DNA of 64,000 nt from Burkholderiales bacterium. GTDB taxonomy: Bacteria; Pseudomonadota; Gammaproteobacteria; Burkholderiales; SG8-41. The notes below the pieces were generated by a model. The model was not told where the DNA came from. It saw nothing but the letters and a program-made list of their open reading frames with translations, and did no database searches. The position numbers and the translations under genes were made by a program. Below are positions 50,025 to 57,692 of the stretch, one piece after another; position 1 is the first letter of the stretch, and every line of letters begins with the position of its first letter. The stretch spans positions 1-64,000 of the forward strand of contig JAIENU010000117.1 of NCBI GenBank assembly GCA_019751125.1, given 5' to 3'.

Positions 50025-50483
50025 ATGCCGATCAGCCACATTGAACATTTCCTGATCCAGACCACCGACCTCGAAGCCACACGCGACTGGTACGTGCAGG
50101 TGCTGGGTTTCCGCGAAGGCCCGCACCCGGATTTCAAGTTCCCGGTGGTCTGGCTCTATCTTGGGGACACCGATGTCGTGCACCTGACCCAGGGTGGCAA
50201 AAACGTCAGCGAAAACCGCAAGGCCTATCTCGGCCAGCAGTCGGAGGCCACCACCGGCAGCGGTGTTGTCGATCACATCGCCTTCCGCTGCACTGGCCTC
50301 ACCGAGATGATGGAGCGCCTGAGTCGCAGCAAGGTCGAGTTCCGCAAGCGCATGGTCGACGATCAGGGCCTGTTCCAGCTCTTCCTGTTGGATCCCAATG
50401 GCGTCAAGATCGAGCTCAATTTCTCCAATGCCGAAGCCAAAGGCGTCACACCGGAGCTGATGGCCTCGGCGCTGCCGGCATGA
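50025..50483 (+). CDS. VOC-family (glyoxalase/extradiol dioxygenase-like) protein
   Basis: 152 residues. ISHIEHFLIQTTDLEATRDWYVQVLGFREGPHPDF and GVVDHIAFRCTGLTEM and LFLLDPNGVKIELNF are the two beta-alpha-beta-beta-beta modules with likely metal ligands H7, H84 and E130 (positions approximate). Possible activities are dioxygenase, epimerase or glyoxalase. Its stop overlaps the next start by four bases. Confidence 0.88.
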   Translation: MPISHIEHFLIQTTDLEATRDWYVQVLGFREGPHPDFKFPVVWLYLGDTDVVHLTQGGKNVSENRKAYLGQQSEATTGSGVVDHIAFRCTGLTEMMERLSRSKVEFRKRMVDDQGLFQLFLLDPNGVKIELNFSNAEAKGVTPELMASALPA

Positions 50484-51439
50484 GCGCGCCGCAGTCGGGT
50501 TCCCGCCCGTACAAGATCCGCCAATACCACTACCTTTCCGAAAACAGCCACGTTCATCCCTTCCTGGTCGACCTCTGGCGCGAGGTTGAAGAGGCCACCG
50601 CCGGCCGCGTCGCTGCCACAGTCACCGCCAGCAACCAGGGACTGCCCGGCTCGCATCTGGCCATCGTCGACCTGATGGTTGCCGGCGAGATCGAGGCCTA
50701 TGTGCTGATGGGCGGCATCCTCGGCGGCAAGGTGCCCAGCCTGGAGATCCAGGGCCTGCCCTTCGCCTTCCGCGACCACGCCCAGGTGCATGAGGTGCTC
50801 GACGGCCCGCTGGGCGACTACCTGCAGGCGGAACTCAGAGCCAAGGGCATCCACGCCCTGCCCGGCGGCCTGCTCGAGAACGGCTTCCGCCACATCTCCA
50901 CCACCACGCGGCCAATCCGCGGCGTTGCCGACCTCGAGGGCCTGCGCATCCGCATCCCCGAAGGCCGCATGTTTGCCGATGCCTTCCACAGCCTCGGTGC
51001 AGTGCCGGTCGAAGTCAATGTGCTGAAGCTCTACGATGCACTGAAACACAACGAGATCGATGCCCAGGAAAATCCGCTGTCGATCACCGAGGCACTGAAG
51101 CTGCACGAAGTGACACGCCATGTCGCTCTGACCTCGCACATGTGGTCGGGCTTCAACATGATGATCGGCCTGAAGTTCTGGAACTCGCTGCCGGAAGACA
51201 TCCGGCAGATCATCGAGCGTGTCGCACGCAAGCATGTCGCGCGTCAGCGCGCGCATACCGATGCACTGAATCGCGCACTTGAAGGCAGGATCGGCAGCTG
51301 GGGCATGCAGGCCAGCACGGTCAACCGCGACGAATTCCGCGGGCGCCTGCGTGAAGCCGGCTTCTACCGCCGCTGGCGCGAGATCACCGGAGACATGGCC
51401 TGGCGCCTGCTCGAGGACCGACTGGGTGTATTGACCTGA
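50480..51439 (+). CDS. TRAP-transporter DctP-like solute-binding protein without signal peptide
   Basis: 319 residues. HPFLVDLWREVEEATAGRV, GGKVPSLEIQGLPFAFRDHAQVHEVL, ADLEGLRIRIPEGRMFADAFHSLGAVPVEVN and KLYDALKHNEIDAQENPLSI fit the DctP family. The N-terminus MSAPQSGSRPYKIRQYHYL has no hydrophobic stretch, so it should stay in the cytoplasm unless it starts elsewhere. ATGA overlap with the VOC gene leaves no room for a leader. It may have been adapted as a cytoplasmic binding protein or enzyme; no TRAP permease genes are adjacent. Confidence 0.82.
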   Translation: MSAPQSGSRPYKIRQYHYLSENSHVHPFLVDLWREVEEATAGRVAATVTASNQGLPGSHLAIVDLMVAGEIEAYVLMGGILGGKVPSLEIQGLPFAFRDHAQVHEVLDGPLGDYLQAELRAKGIHALPGGLLENGFRHISTTTRPIRGVADLEGLRIRIPEGRMFADAFHSLGAVPVEVNVLKLYDALKHNEIDAQENPLSITEALKLHEVTRHVALTSHMWSGFNMMIGLKFWNSLPEDIRQIIERVARKHVARQRAHTDALNRALEGRIGSWGMQASTVNRDEFRGRLREAGFYRRWREITGDMAWRLLEDRLGVLT

Positions 51440-51495
51440 TCAACGAATAAATTATAAGTCATTGTTTTTATTGATATTTTTATAATTCCACAGTC

Positions 51496-51529
51496 ACAAA
51501 AAACCCGGCGAAAACCGGGTTTTTTGTTG
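51496..51529. terminator. Bidirectional Rho-independent terminator
   Basis: AACCCGG / CCGGGTT stem around GCGAAAA-type loop, with an A-run on the left and TTTTTTGTTG on the right. It lies between the convergent TRAP receptor-like gene and the formate dehydrogenase operon and can serve both. Confidence 0.85.
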
Positions 51530-51553
51530 TCCAGCCGAAGCCGGGGGAACGAA

Positions 51554-51802
51554 TTACTTTTTGCTCGAAGCCACCGTAGCCGGTTTGGATTTCTGCTGTT
51601 TCTTGTAACGGTCGGCCACCCGGTCCTGGGACTTGGCGAGACTTTCAGCATCCTTTTTCGCGGCTTCATCCGCCTTGGCCTTGGCTTCAGCGGCCTTGGC
51701 CTTGGCCTCCTCTGAAGGCGGCGGCAGTTTCGCCGAAGCCGCACCAATCGCAAAACCCAGCACCAAGGCCGAGCCCCACTTCGCCAGATCACGCAGCTTC
51801 AT
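51554..51802 (-). CDS. Small exported or anchored Ala/Lys-rich protein of the formate dehydrogenase operon
   Basis: 82 residues from the ATG at 51802, overlapping the gamma-subunit stop as ATGA. A hydrophobic N-terminal segment (WGSALVLGFAIGAASAKL) is followed by a charged helical repeat (EEAKAKAAEAKAKADEAAKK). It may be a periplasmic coiled-coil peptide. No known family is recognised; being last in the operon, it is presumably an accessory. Confidence 0.65.
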   Translation of the reverse strand: MKLRDLAKWGSALVLGFAIGAASAKLPPPSEEAKAKAAEAKAKADEAAKKDAESLAKSQDRVADRYKKQQKSKPATVASSKK

Positions 51803-52851
51803 TGTTTCCACCCCTCCTTCATCGCCGAGGCCGCAGCAGGGTTCGCCGCGCCGCCACCGCTCTTGTTGTCACCCGCAACGGCGTCGCGGTACCAGTATTC
51901 GTGGTGTTCTTTGGCCCAGATCTCATCGACATAGCCGGTGCGCATAGAGTCATAGGCCCCCTCGACACCGACAGTACCCATGTAGATATGGCCCAGCGAC
52001 ATGGTCACGAACAGCAGCGCTGCAATCGCATGGATCACGTTGGCCTGCTGCATCAGTTCACGGCCCTGCTCGAAATTGGGGAAGTTGAGCACAAAGCCGG
52101 TGATGCTGACCACCACGCCGAGGCCGGTCACTCCCATCCAGAACCAGGCTTTCTCGCCGGCATTAAAACGGCCTGAAGGCACGTGGCTGCCGGACAGCAG
52201 TCCGCCGCCTTTGGCCAGCCACTGCAGGTCGTGCGCCTTGGGCAGATTGTCCTTCACGTAAGTCAGGAACATCAGCACCGTGCACACCGCAAACACCGGA
52301 CCTACGAAGTTATGGACCAGCTTCGACAACTGAGCGATCAGGCTGAACAGCGTGTAACCGATGATCGGCAACAGCACATGCTTGCCGAACATGATGATCA
52401 CACCGGTGATCGCGAGCAGCACAAAGCTGATTGCCGCGCCCCAGTGCACCGTGCGCTCCCAGTAGGCGAAACGCAGCAGCTTGCGGCCGGTCGGTTGCTC
52501 GTGCAGCTTGATCGGCCCCTTCCAGTAATAGAAGGCACCGATCACCAGAGCCATCAGCACCAGCAGCCAGCCGCCATAGACGGTCACCACGCGGTTGCGC
52601 AGCTGCCGCCAGGTTTCCCCCTCGGTCTGCACCAGCACAGCGGTCTCGACACCGCGCACCTGTGTGGTCTGGTACGGGTTGTCTCCGCCGCGCACGTCAC
52701 GCCACACCGGCGAATTGTTGCCGGGCTGCGCCTGCTGCCGCGCCGCCTGTTCCTGTGCCGACGACGTATCGGCGGCGATCACCGGTGCAGTGAGTCCCAG
52801 CACCAATGCCGCCAGCCCTGCCCCAAGCCACTGCTTCAAGCCGAACCGCAT
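51799..52851 (-). CDS. fdoI: Formate dehydrogenase cytochrome b556 (gamma) subunit
   Basis: 350 residues from the ATG at 52851, with AAGGAGGAGG upstream. A signal peptide (LAALVLGLTAPVIAA) and a soluble stretch of about 80 residues precede the membrane domain. Four or five membrane helices carry the haem-ligand candidates HWGAA, KLVHNFVGPVF and VIHAIAALLFVTMSLGHIYMG. It anchors the enzyme in the inner membrane and passes electrons to quinone. The extended N-terminus is normal in beta- and gammaproteobacterial versions but absent from E. coli FdnI. Confidence 0.88.
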   Translation of the reverse strand: MRFGLKQWLGAGLAALVLGLTAPVIAADTSSAQEQAARQQAQPGNNSPVWRDVRGGDNPYQTTQVRGVETAVLVQTEGETWRQLRNRVVTVYGGWLLVLMALVIGAFYYWKGPIKLHEQPTGRKLLRFAYWERTVHWGAAISFVLLAITGVIIMFGKHVLLPIIGYTLFSLIAQLSKLVHNFVGPVFAVCTVLMFLTYVKDNLPKAHDLQWLAKGGGLLSGSHVPSGRFNAGEKAWFWMGVTGLGVVVSITGFVLNFPNFEQGRELMQQANVIHAIAALLFVTMSLGHIYMGTVGVEGAYDSMRTGYVDEIWAKEHHEYWYRDAVAGDNKSGGGAANPAAASAMKEGWKQ

Positions 52852-52909
52852 GGCCTCCTCCTTTATTACTTGTTTCGCCAGTTCCGCGAATATGATCCCG
52901 GGAAAATGC

Positions 52910-53134
52910 TTACTGCGCCGACTTGGCGTATTCGTTCTGGCCGCCGTTGCGCGCCTTGATCGCTTTTTCCCAGGCCACCTGATCATTCTTGAACTGGGCG
53001 TTCTCCCAGGGCCGGGCGTCGGGCTTGCCCTGATACTGGCCCTGTTTGTAAACGGTCACCGGTTGCTTCTCGCCGCAGCCGGCAGCCAGCACCGCCACTG
53101 CAACTGCGGCAGCCGCAACAAGCAGCTTGTTCAT
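52910..53134 (-). CDS. Small formate dehydrogenase-operon lipoprotein
   Basis: 74 residues from the ATG at 53134; a TTG at 53149 overlapping the beta-subunit stop is an alternative. The N-terminus is a lipoprotein signal ending LAAG-C20, followed by a short charged domain (QYQGKPDARPWENAQF). It sits between the beta- and gamma-subunit genes and is probably tethered near the membrane complex. Confidence 0.7.
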   Translation of the reverse strand: MNKLLVAAAAVAVAVLAAGCGEKQPVTVYKQGQYQGKPDARPWENAQFKNDQVAWEKAIKARNGGQNEYAKSAQ

Positions 53135-53145
53135 GGGCAGTTTGC

Positions 53146-53769
53146 TCAAGATTTTGCTCCCGCCGGCGGTGTCGCGCCTTTTTCAGGCTTGCCGTAAGCC
53201 GTGCCCCAGCCCCAGACCTCGGAACCCTTGCCGCGCTTGAGCACCCGCGTCCGGTAAATGTCAGCGATGACATCGGCATCACCGCCAAGCAGCGCCTTGG
53301 TCGAGCACATCTCGGCGCAGGCCGGCAGCTTGCCTTCGGACAGGCGGTTGCGGCCGTATTTCTTGAACTCGGCGGCCGACTGGTCCTGCTCCGGGCCACC
53401 GGCACAGAACGTGCACTTGTCCATCTTGCCGCGCAGGCCGAAGGCGCCGTCCTGCGGAAACTGCGGCGCGCCGAAGGGACAGGCATAGAAGCAGTAGCCG
53501 CAGCCGATGCACAGGTCCTTGTCGTGGAGCACCACGCCTTCGGAGGTCTTGTAGAAGCAGTCCACCGGGCACACCGCCATACACGGCGCGTCCGAGCAGT
53601 GCATGCAGGCGACCGAGATCGACTTCTCGCCCGGCAGACCGTCGTTCAGCGTCACCACGCGGCGGCGGTTAACACCCCAGGGCACCTCGTGCTCGTTCTT
53701 GCACGCGGTCACGCAGCCGTTGCACTCGATGCAGCGCTCGGCGTCACACAGGAATTTCATTCTGGCCAT
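53146..53769 (-). CDS. fdoH: Formate dehydrogenase iron-sulfur (beta) subunit
   Basis: 207 residues. Four cysteine groups are visible: CIECNGCVTAC, CMHCSDAPCMAVCP, CIGCGYCFYACP and CTFCAG...CAEMC. They bind four 4Fe-4S clusters that link the active site to the cytochrome. There is no C-terminal membrane helix as in E. coli FdnH, which is 80 residues longer; anchoring must rely on the gamma subunit. Confidence 0.92.
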   Translation of the reverse strand: MARMKFLCDAERCIECNGCVTACKNEHEVPWGVNRRRVVTLNDGLPGEKSISVACMHCSDAPCMAVCPVDCFYKTSEGVVLHDKDLCIGCGYCFYACPFGAPQFPQDGAFGLRGKMDKCTFCAGGPEQDQSAAEFKKYGRNRLSEGKLPACAEMCSTKALLGGDADVIADIYRTRVLKRGKGSEVWGWGTAYGKPEKGATPPAGAKS

Positions 53770-53793
53770 GTTGTTCTCCTGGTTTTCTCGTCG

Positions 53794-56727
53794 TTATGCC
53801 TTGGCGACCTGGCACAGCGTGGTCTTGGTTTCCTGCATCATGGTCACGATGTCGTAGCCATAAGTGGTTGCCGTATTGACCGCTTCGCCGCGCACCACCG
53901 GGGCAGCACCGTCCGGGTATTGCTTCTTCATGTCCTCGCCCTCAAACCAGCCCGCGAAGTGGAAGGGCAGGAACACCGTGCCGGGAGCAACCCGCTCGGT
54001 GACCAGCGTCTTCACCTTCAGCTTCGGCTTGCTCGGCGCCGGCGTGGTGACCCACACATATTCGTTGTTGCGCACGCCGCGGTCGTTGGCGTCCTTCGGA
54101 TTGATCTCGACGAACATTTCCTGCTGCAGCTCGGCAAGCCACGGATTCGACCGCGTCTCGTCGCCGCCGCCCTCGTATTCCACCAGGCGGCCGCTGGTCA
54201 TGATCAGCGGGAACTGCTTGCCGGCATCCTTGTTCGCGTCCTGCACCGTCTTGAACAGCACCGGCAGGCGCCAGCGGTTCTTCTGGTCGGCGTGGGTCGG
54301 ATATTTCTCGATCAGGTCCGGGCGCGGGCTGTACAGCGGCTCGCGGTGCAGCGGCACCGGGTCCGGGAAATTCCACACCATTGCGCGCGCCTTGGCGTTG
54401 CCGAAGGGATGGCAACCATGCTCCTTCATGAACACGCGGATCATGCCGCCCGAAGGATCGGTTTTCCAGTTCTTGCCCTCGGCCGCCTTCTTCTCGTCCT
54501 CGGTGAGTTCATCCCACCAGCCGAGTTTTTTCAGCAGCACATGGTCGAGTTCCGGATAACCCGTGGTCAGGTCGGCGCCCTTCGAGTGCGAGCCGTCTTC
54601 CGCCAGCAGATTGACGCCATCCTTCTCGACACCAAAGTTGGCGCGGAAGTTGCCGCCACCATCCATGATGTGGCGATCGGTCTGGTAGAGGTTCGGCGAA
54701 CCCGGATGCTTCAGCGAAGCATTGCCGTAGCAGGGCCACGGCAGGCCGAAATAATCACCGTCGAGGTCGTATCCGGTCTTTGCGTCCTTGCCGCCCTTGG
54801 CGCGCAGCGTCTTCACGTCGAAGACATGCATGTTGCGCATGTGGGCCTGCAGGCGCTCCGGCGACTGGCCGGTGTAACCGATGGTCCACACGCCCCGGTT
54901 GATCTCGCGCAGCGTGTCCTCCATGTCCGGCTCGTCCATGCCGCCCTTGCCCTTGGCGAGCTTGATCTTGGCGGTGAACTCCTTGGCGAAGCCGAATTTC
55001 TGCGCCAGCTGATACATGATCATGTGATCAGTGCGCGACTCGAACATCGGATCGATCACTTTCTCGCGCCACTGGATGGAACGGTTCGATGCCGTGCAGG
55101 AACCCGCGCATTCGAGCTGGGTGGCTGCAGGCAGCAGGTAGACGCCGTCCTTGCGCGCCATTGCCGCCATCGCCGCAGTGGCCGAGGGGTACGGATCAAT
55201 GACGACCAGCGTGTCAAGTTTCTTGATCGCCTCGATCATTTCCTTGCCGCGGTTCTGGCTGTTCGGCGCATGGCCCCAGAACACCACCGCCTTCAGGTTG
55301 CTGTCCTGATCGATCAGTTCGTTCTTTTCCATCACCGCGTCGATCCAGCGCGACACCGTGATGCCGGGCTTGGACATCATGCCCGGTGCGAATTGTTTCT
55401 TGATCCACTCGAAATCAACGCCCCAGACGTTCGCGAAGTGCTTCCACGAACCTTCGGCGATGCCGTAGTAACCCGGCAGCGAGTCCGGATTAGGGCCGAC
55501 GTCGGTCGCACCCTGCACGTTGTCATGCCCGCGGTAGATGTTGGTGCCGCCGCCCGACACCCCGACATTGCCAAGCGCGAGCTGCAGGATGCAGGACGCG
55601 CGCACGATGGCGTTGCCGTTGGTGTGCTGGGTCTGGCCCATCGCCCAGACGATGGTGCTGGGCCGGTTCTTGGCCATCTTTTCGGCAACGTCGCGGACTT
55701 CCGCTTCCTTCATGCCGGTGACCTTCTCGACCTCCTCGGGCGTCCACTTGGCCGCCTCCTCCTTGACCTTGTCCATGCCGTAGACACGGGCCTTGATGTA
55801 GTCCTTGTCTTCCCAGCCGTTCTTGAAGATGTGGTGCAGCATGCCCATCAGGAAGGCCACGTCGGTTCCCGAGCGGATGCGGTAGAAGGTGTCGGCCTTG
55901 GCCGCGGTGCGCGTGAAGCGCGGATCCACCACGATCACCTTGGCGCCGTTTTCCTTGGCGTGCAGGGTGTGCAGCATCGACACCGGATGCGCCTCGGCCG
56001 CATTGGAACCGAAGAACAGGATGCACTTTGAATTCTGTTCATCGTTGTACGAGTTGGTCATCGCGCCATAACCCCAGGTATTCGCCACACCCGCTACCGT
56101 GGTCGAGTGGCAAATGCGCGCCTGGTGATCCATGTTGTTGGTGCCGAAGAACGACACGAACTTGCGCAGCAGGTAGGACTGCTCGTTGTTGTGCTTGCTG
56201 GAACCGATCCAGAAGGTGGCATCAGGACCTGACTCCTTGCGGATTTTGAGCAGCCGCTCGCTGACCTCGTTGAGGGCGACATCCCAGGAAATCTTCTCCC
56301 ACTTGCCGTCCTTCAGCTTCATCGGCGTGCGCAGGCGGTGCGAAATTTCGTGCATGCCGTGCTCGCGGATCGAAGCCCCCTTCGCGCAGTGCGCGCCGAG
56401 GTTGATCGGCGAATCGAACACCGGCTCCTGACGGATCCACACGCCGTTCTGCACCACCGCATCGATCGCGCAGCCCACCGAACAGTGGGTGCAGATCGTG
56501 CGTTTGACTTCGATCTTGCCGTCAGCGGCCTTGTCGGCGGCCTCGGCCTTTTTCATCACCGGGAACGGCAGCTGCGACAGCGCCGCGGCGCCGCCGGCGG
56601 CCATGCCGCTGCGCTTGAGGAAAGTGCGGCGGTCGATGGTGTTGCCGAGAAAGGCCGAGGCATTGCGCACCATGCGCTGCTGGCCTGCGGTTGCGCCGGA
56701 CTGCGTGGATTTGCGAGTGAGCAACAT
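53794..56727 (-). CDS. fdoG: Formate dehydrogenase catalytic (alpha) subunit, Mo/W-bis-MGD, Cys form
   Basis: 977 residues. A Tat signal (DRRTFLKRSGMAAGG, residues 33-46) exports the folded protein to the periplasm. The N-terminal 4Fe-4S motif is CTHCSVGCAID, with a fourth Cys in GAHCAKG. The active-site residue equivalent to the selenocysteine of E. coli FdnG is Cys206 in ARICHSTTVAGVANTWGYGAMTN, encoded by TGC. His207 follows as expected. The cofactor-binding NAAEAHPVS and DPRFTRTAAKAD stretches and the C-terminal molydopterin dinucleotide domain are complete. It oxidises formate to CO2; the neighbouring tup and mod genes allow either tungsten or molybdenum. Confidence 0.95.
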   Translation of the reverse strand: MLLTRKSTQSGATAGQQRMVRNASAFLGNTIDRRTFLKRSGMAAGGAAALSQLPFPVMKKAEAADKAADGKIEVKRTICTHCSVGCAIDAVVQNGVWIRQEPVFDSPINLGAHCAKGASIREHGMHEISHRLRTPMKLKDGKWEKISWDVALNEVSERLLKIRKESGPDATFWIGSSKHNNEQSYLLRKFVSFFGTNNMDHQARICHSTTVAGVANTWGYGAMTNSYNDEQNSKCILFFGSNAAEAHPVSMLHTLHAKENGAKVIVVDPRFTRTAAKADTFYRIRSGTDVAFLMGMLHHIFKNGWEDKDYIKARVYGMDKVKEEAAKWTPEEVEKVTGMKEAEVRDVAEKMAKNRPSTIVWAMGQTQHTNGNAIVRASCILQLALGNVGVSGGGTNIYRGHDNVQGATDVGPNPDSLPGYYGIAEGSWKHFANVWGVDFEWIKKQFAPGMMSKPGITVSRWIDAVMEKNELIDQDSNLKAVVFWGHAPNSQNRGKEMIEAIKKLDTLVVIDPYPSATAAMAAMARKDGVYLLPAATQLECAGSCTASNRSIQWREKVIDPMFESRTDHMIMYQLAQKFGFAKEFTAKIKLAKGKGGMDEPDMEDTLREINRGVWTIGYTGQSPERLQAHMRNMHVFDVKTLRAKGGKDAKTGYDLDGDYFGLPWPCYGNASLKHPGSPNLYQTDRHIMDGGGNFRANFGVEKDGVNLLAEDGSHSKGADLTTGYPELDHVLLKKLGWWDELTEDEKKAAEGKNWKTDPSGGMIRVFMKEHGCHPFGNAKARAMVWNFPDPVPLHREPLYSPRPDLIEKYPTHADQKNRWRLPVLFKTVQDANKDAGKQFPLIMTSGRLVEYEGGGDETRSNPWLAELQQEMFVEINPKDANDRGVRNNEYVWVTTPAPSKPKLKVKTLVTERVAPGTVFLPFHFAGWFEGEDMKKQYPDGAAPVVRGEAVNTATTYGYDIVTMMQETKTTLCQVAKA

Positions 56728-56737
56728 GATGTTCTCC

Positions 56738-56929
56738 TCAGACCTTGGTGGTTTCGTAGTAGCGGCGCACGTGTTCGGTCACCTGGTAGCCCCGCCCGTC
56801 ACGCACTTTCTGCCCGGCTTCGGCGCTGCGTTCGCGCTCGCCCCCGACCTGGGTCACTGCGGCGGCAGCAGCTGCGCCCCCAACACCGACAGCGGCAAGA
56901 AACTTGCGGCGGTTCATTTTGCTGTTCAT
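56738..56929 (-). CDS. Small Tat-signal protein of the formate dehydrogenase operon
   Basis: 63 residues from the ATG at 56929, with GAGGAGGAC upstream. MNRRKFLAAVGVGGAAAAAA is a twin-arginine signal; the rest (QKVRDGRGYQVTEHVRRYYETTKV) is a short tail. Such small Tat proteins are regularly encoded before the alpha subunit in this type of operon and are thought to help maturation or export. Confidence 0.8.
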   Translation of the reverse strand: MNSKMNRRKFLAAVGVGGAAAAAAVTQVGGERERSAEAGQKVRDGRGYQVTEHVRRYYETTKV

Positions 56930-56939
56930 GACGTCCTCC

Positions 56940-57581
56940 TCAGGCGAGATCGAAATACTGCGTTTCGTGGGTAATGAATGCGTCGGCAAAACCGGCGGCG
57001 CAGCGATACAGCTCCGCATCAGCGGAAGCTGCGGCCACTTTCTCGAACAGGCGCGATGTCCACGGCGCGACATAGGCCAGAAAAAATTCACGTTGCCGGG
57101 CGAAGGCTTCAGGATCCTGCGCCTCGTCGGCAATCAGCCCGCGCATCACGTCAAACAGCGCGGCCAGATGATCTTCGTATTCAGTGCTTTCTGCAGCGCG
57201 GGCATAACCCAGCGAAGTGAGGTCATCGCGCAGTTCGGCCAGCAGCTGGCCGCGGCGGCGGCCCGACATGTAGCTCGAGGCATACAGCGACACCGCAGGC
57301 TGGCCCGGGCTGACAAACAGCGCATCAAACTGGGCCGCGGCAGCCTGGGCGTCCGTGCTGCGAGCGGCGGCGCACAGTGCGCGCCAGGCCACACCCAGCG
57401 TACCGGCTTCGTCTTCGATCAGCGATTCGGCTGCCGCCAGTTGCCGCAGCAATTGCACATCGGGACGTGCATGAAACAGATGGGACAAGACGGCATAGAG
57501 CCCGGCTCTTGCGCCGTTCTCCTCCGGGCTGCCTGTCTGCGGAGCTGCGCTCCTGACAGTTTCTGTGGTTGCCGTCATCAT
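56940..57581 (-). CDS. TorD-family molybdoenzyme chaperone
   Basis: 213 residues, all helical. GLYAVLSHLFHARPDVQLLRQLAAAES, YASSYMSGRRRGQLLAELRDDL and EYEDHLAALFDVMRGLI are TorD/DmsD-like motifs (the E-x2-DH region). It should bind the Tat signal of the alpha subunit until cofactor is inserted. It lies between the large ferredoxin gene and the small Tat protein gene. Confidence 0.88.
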   Translation of the reverse strand: MMTATTETVRSAAPQTGSPEENGARAGLYAVLSHLFHARPDVQLLRQLAAAESLIEDEAGTLGVAWRALCAAARSTDAQAAAAQFDALFVSPGQPAVSLYASSYMSGRRRGQLLAELRDDLTSLGYARAAESTEYEDHLAALFDVMRGLIADEAQDPEAFARQREFFLAYVAPWTSRLFEKVAAASADAELYRCAAGFADAFITHETQYFDLA

Positions 57582-57692
57582 GTGAAATCCTACCTATCTT
57601 ATGACCGCTTCAAGCAAATTTCCACAAGAAAACTTTCCCTAAACGATAGTAATTCTCATCTGAAACGGGCCGGTCAAATACTGACGACATCC

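Noticed and set aside
51455-51485. AT-rich motif TTGTTTTTATTGATATTTTTA, also near 13935
   Set aside because: It occurs in two non-homologous places without clear symmetry. It is too weak to call a site without a genome-wide count.
53524-56031. 835-residue plus-strand open frame opposite the formate dehydrogenase genes
   Set aside because: It is the shadow of highly expressed GC-rich genes. The sequence is rich in His, Arg, Val and Leu without motifs, whereas the minus strand encodes clear FdoG and FdoH.
53794-56727. Selenocysteine in the formate dehydrogenase alpha subunit
   Set aside because: The codon at the active-site position (56110-56112) is TGC, so this enzyme is the Cys form.
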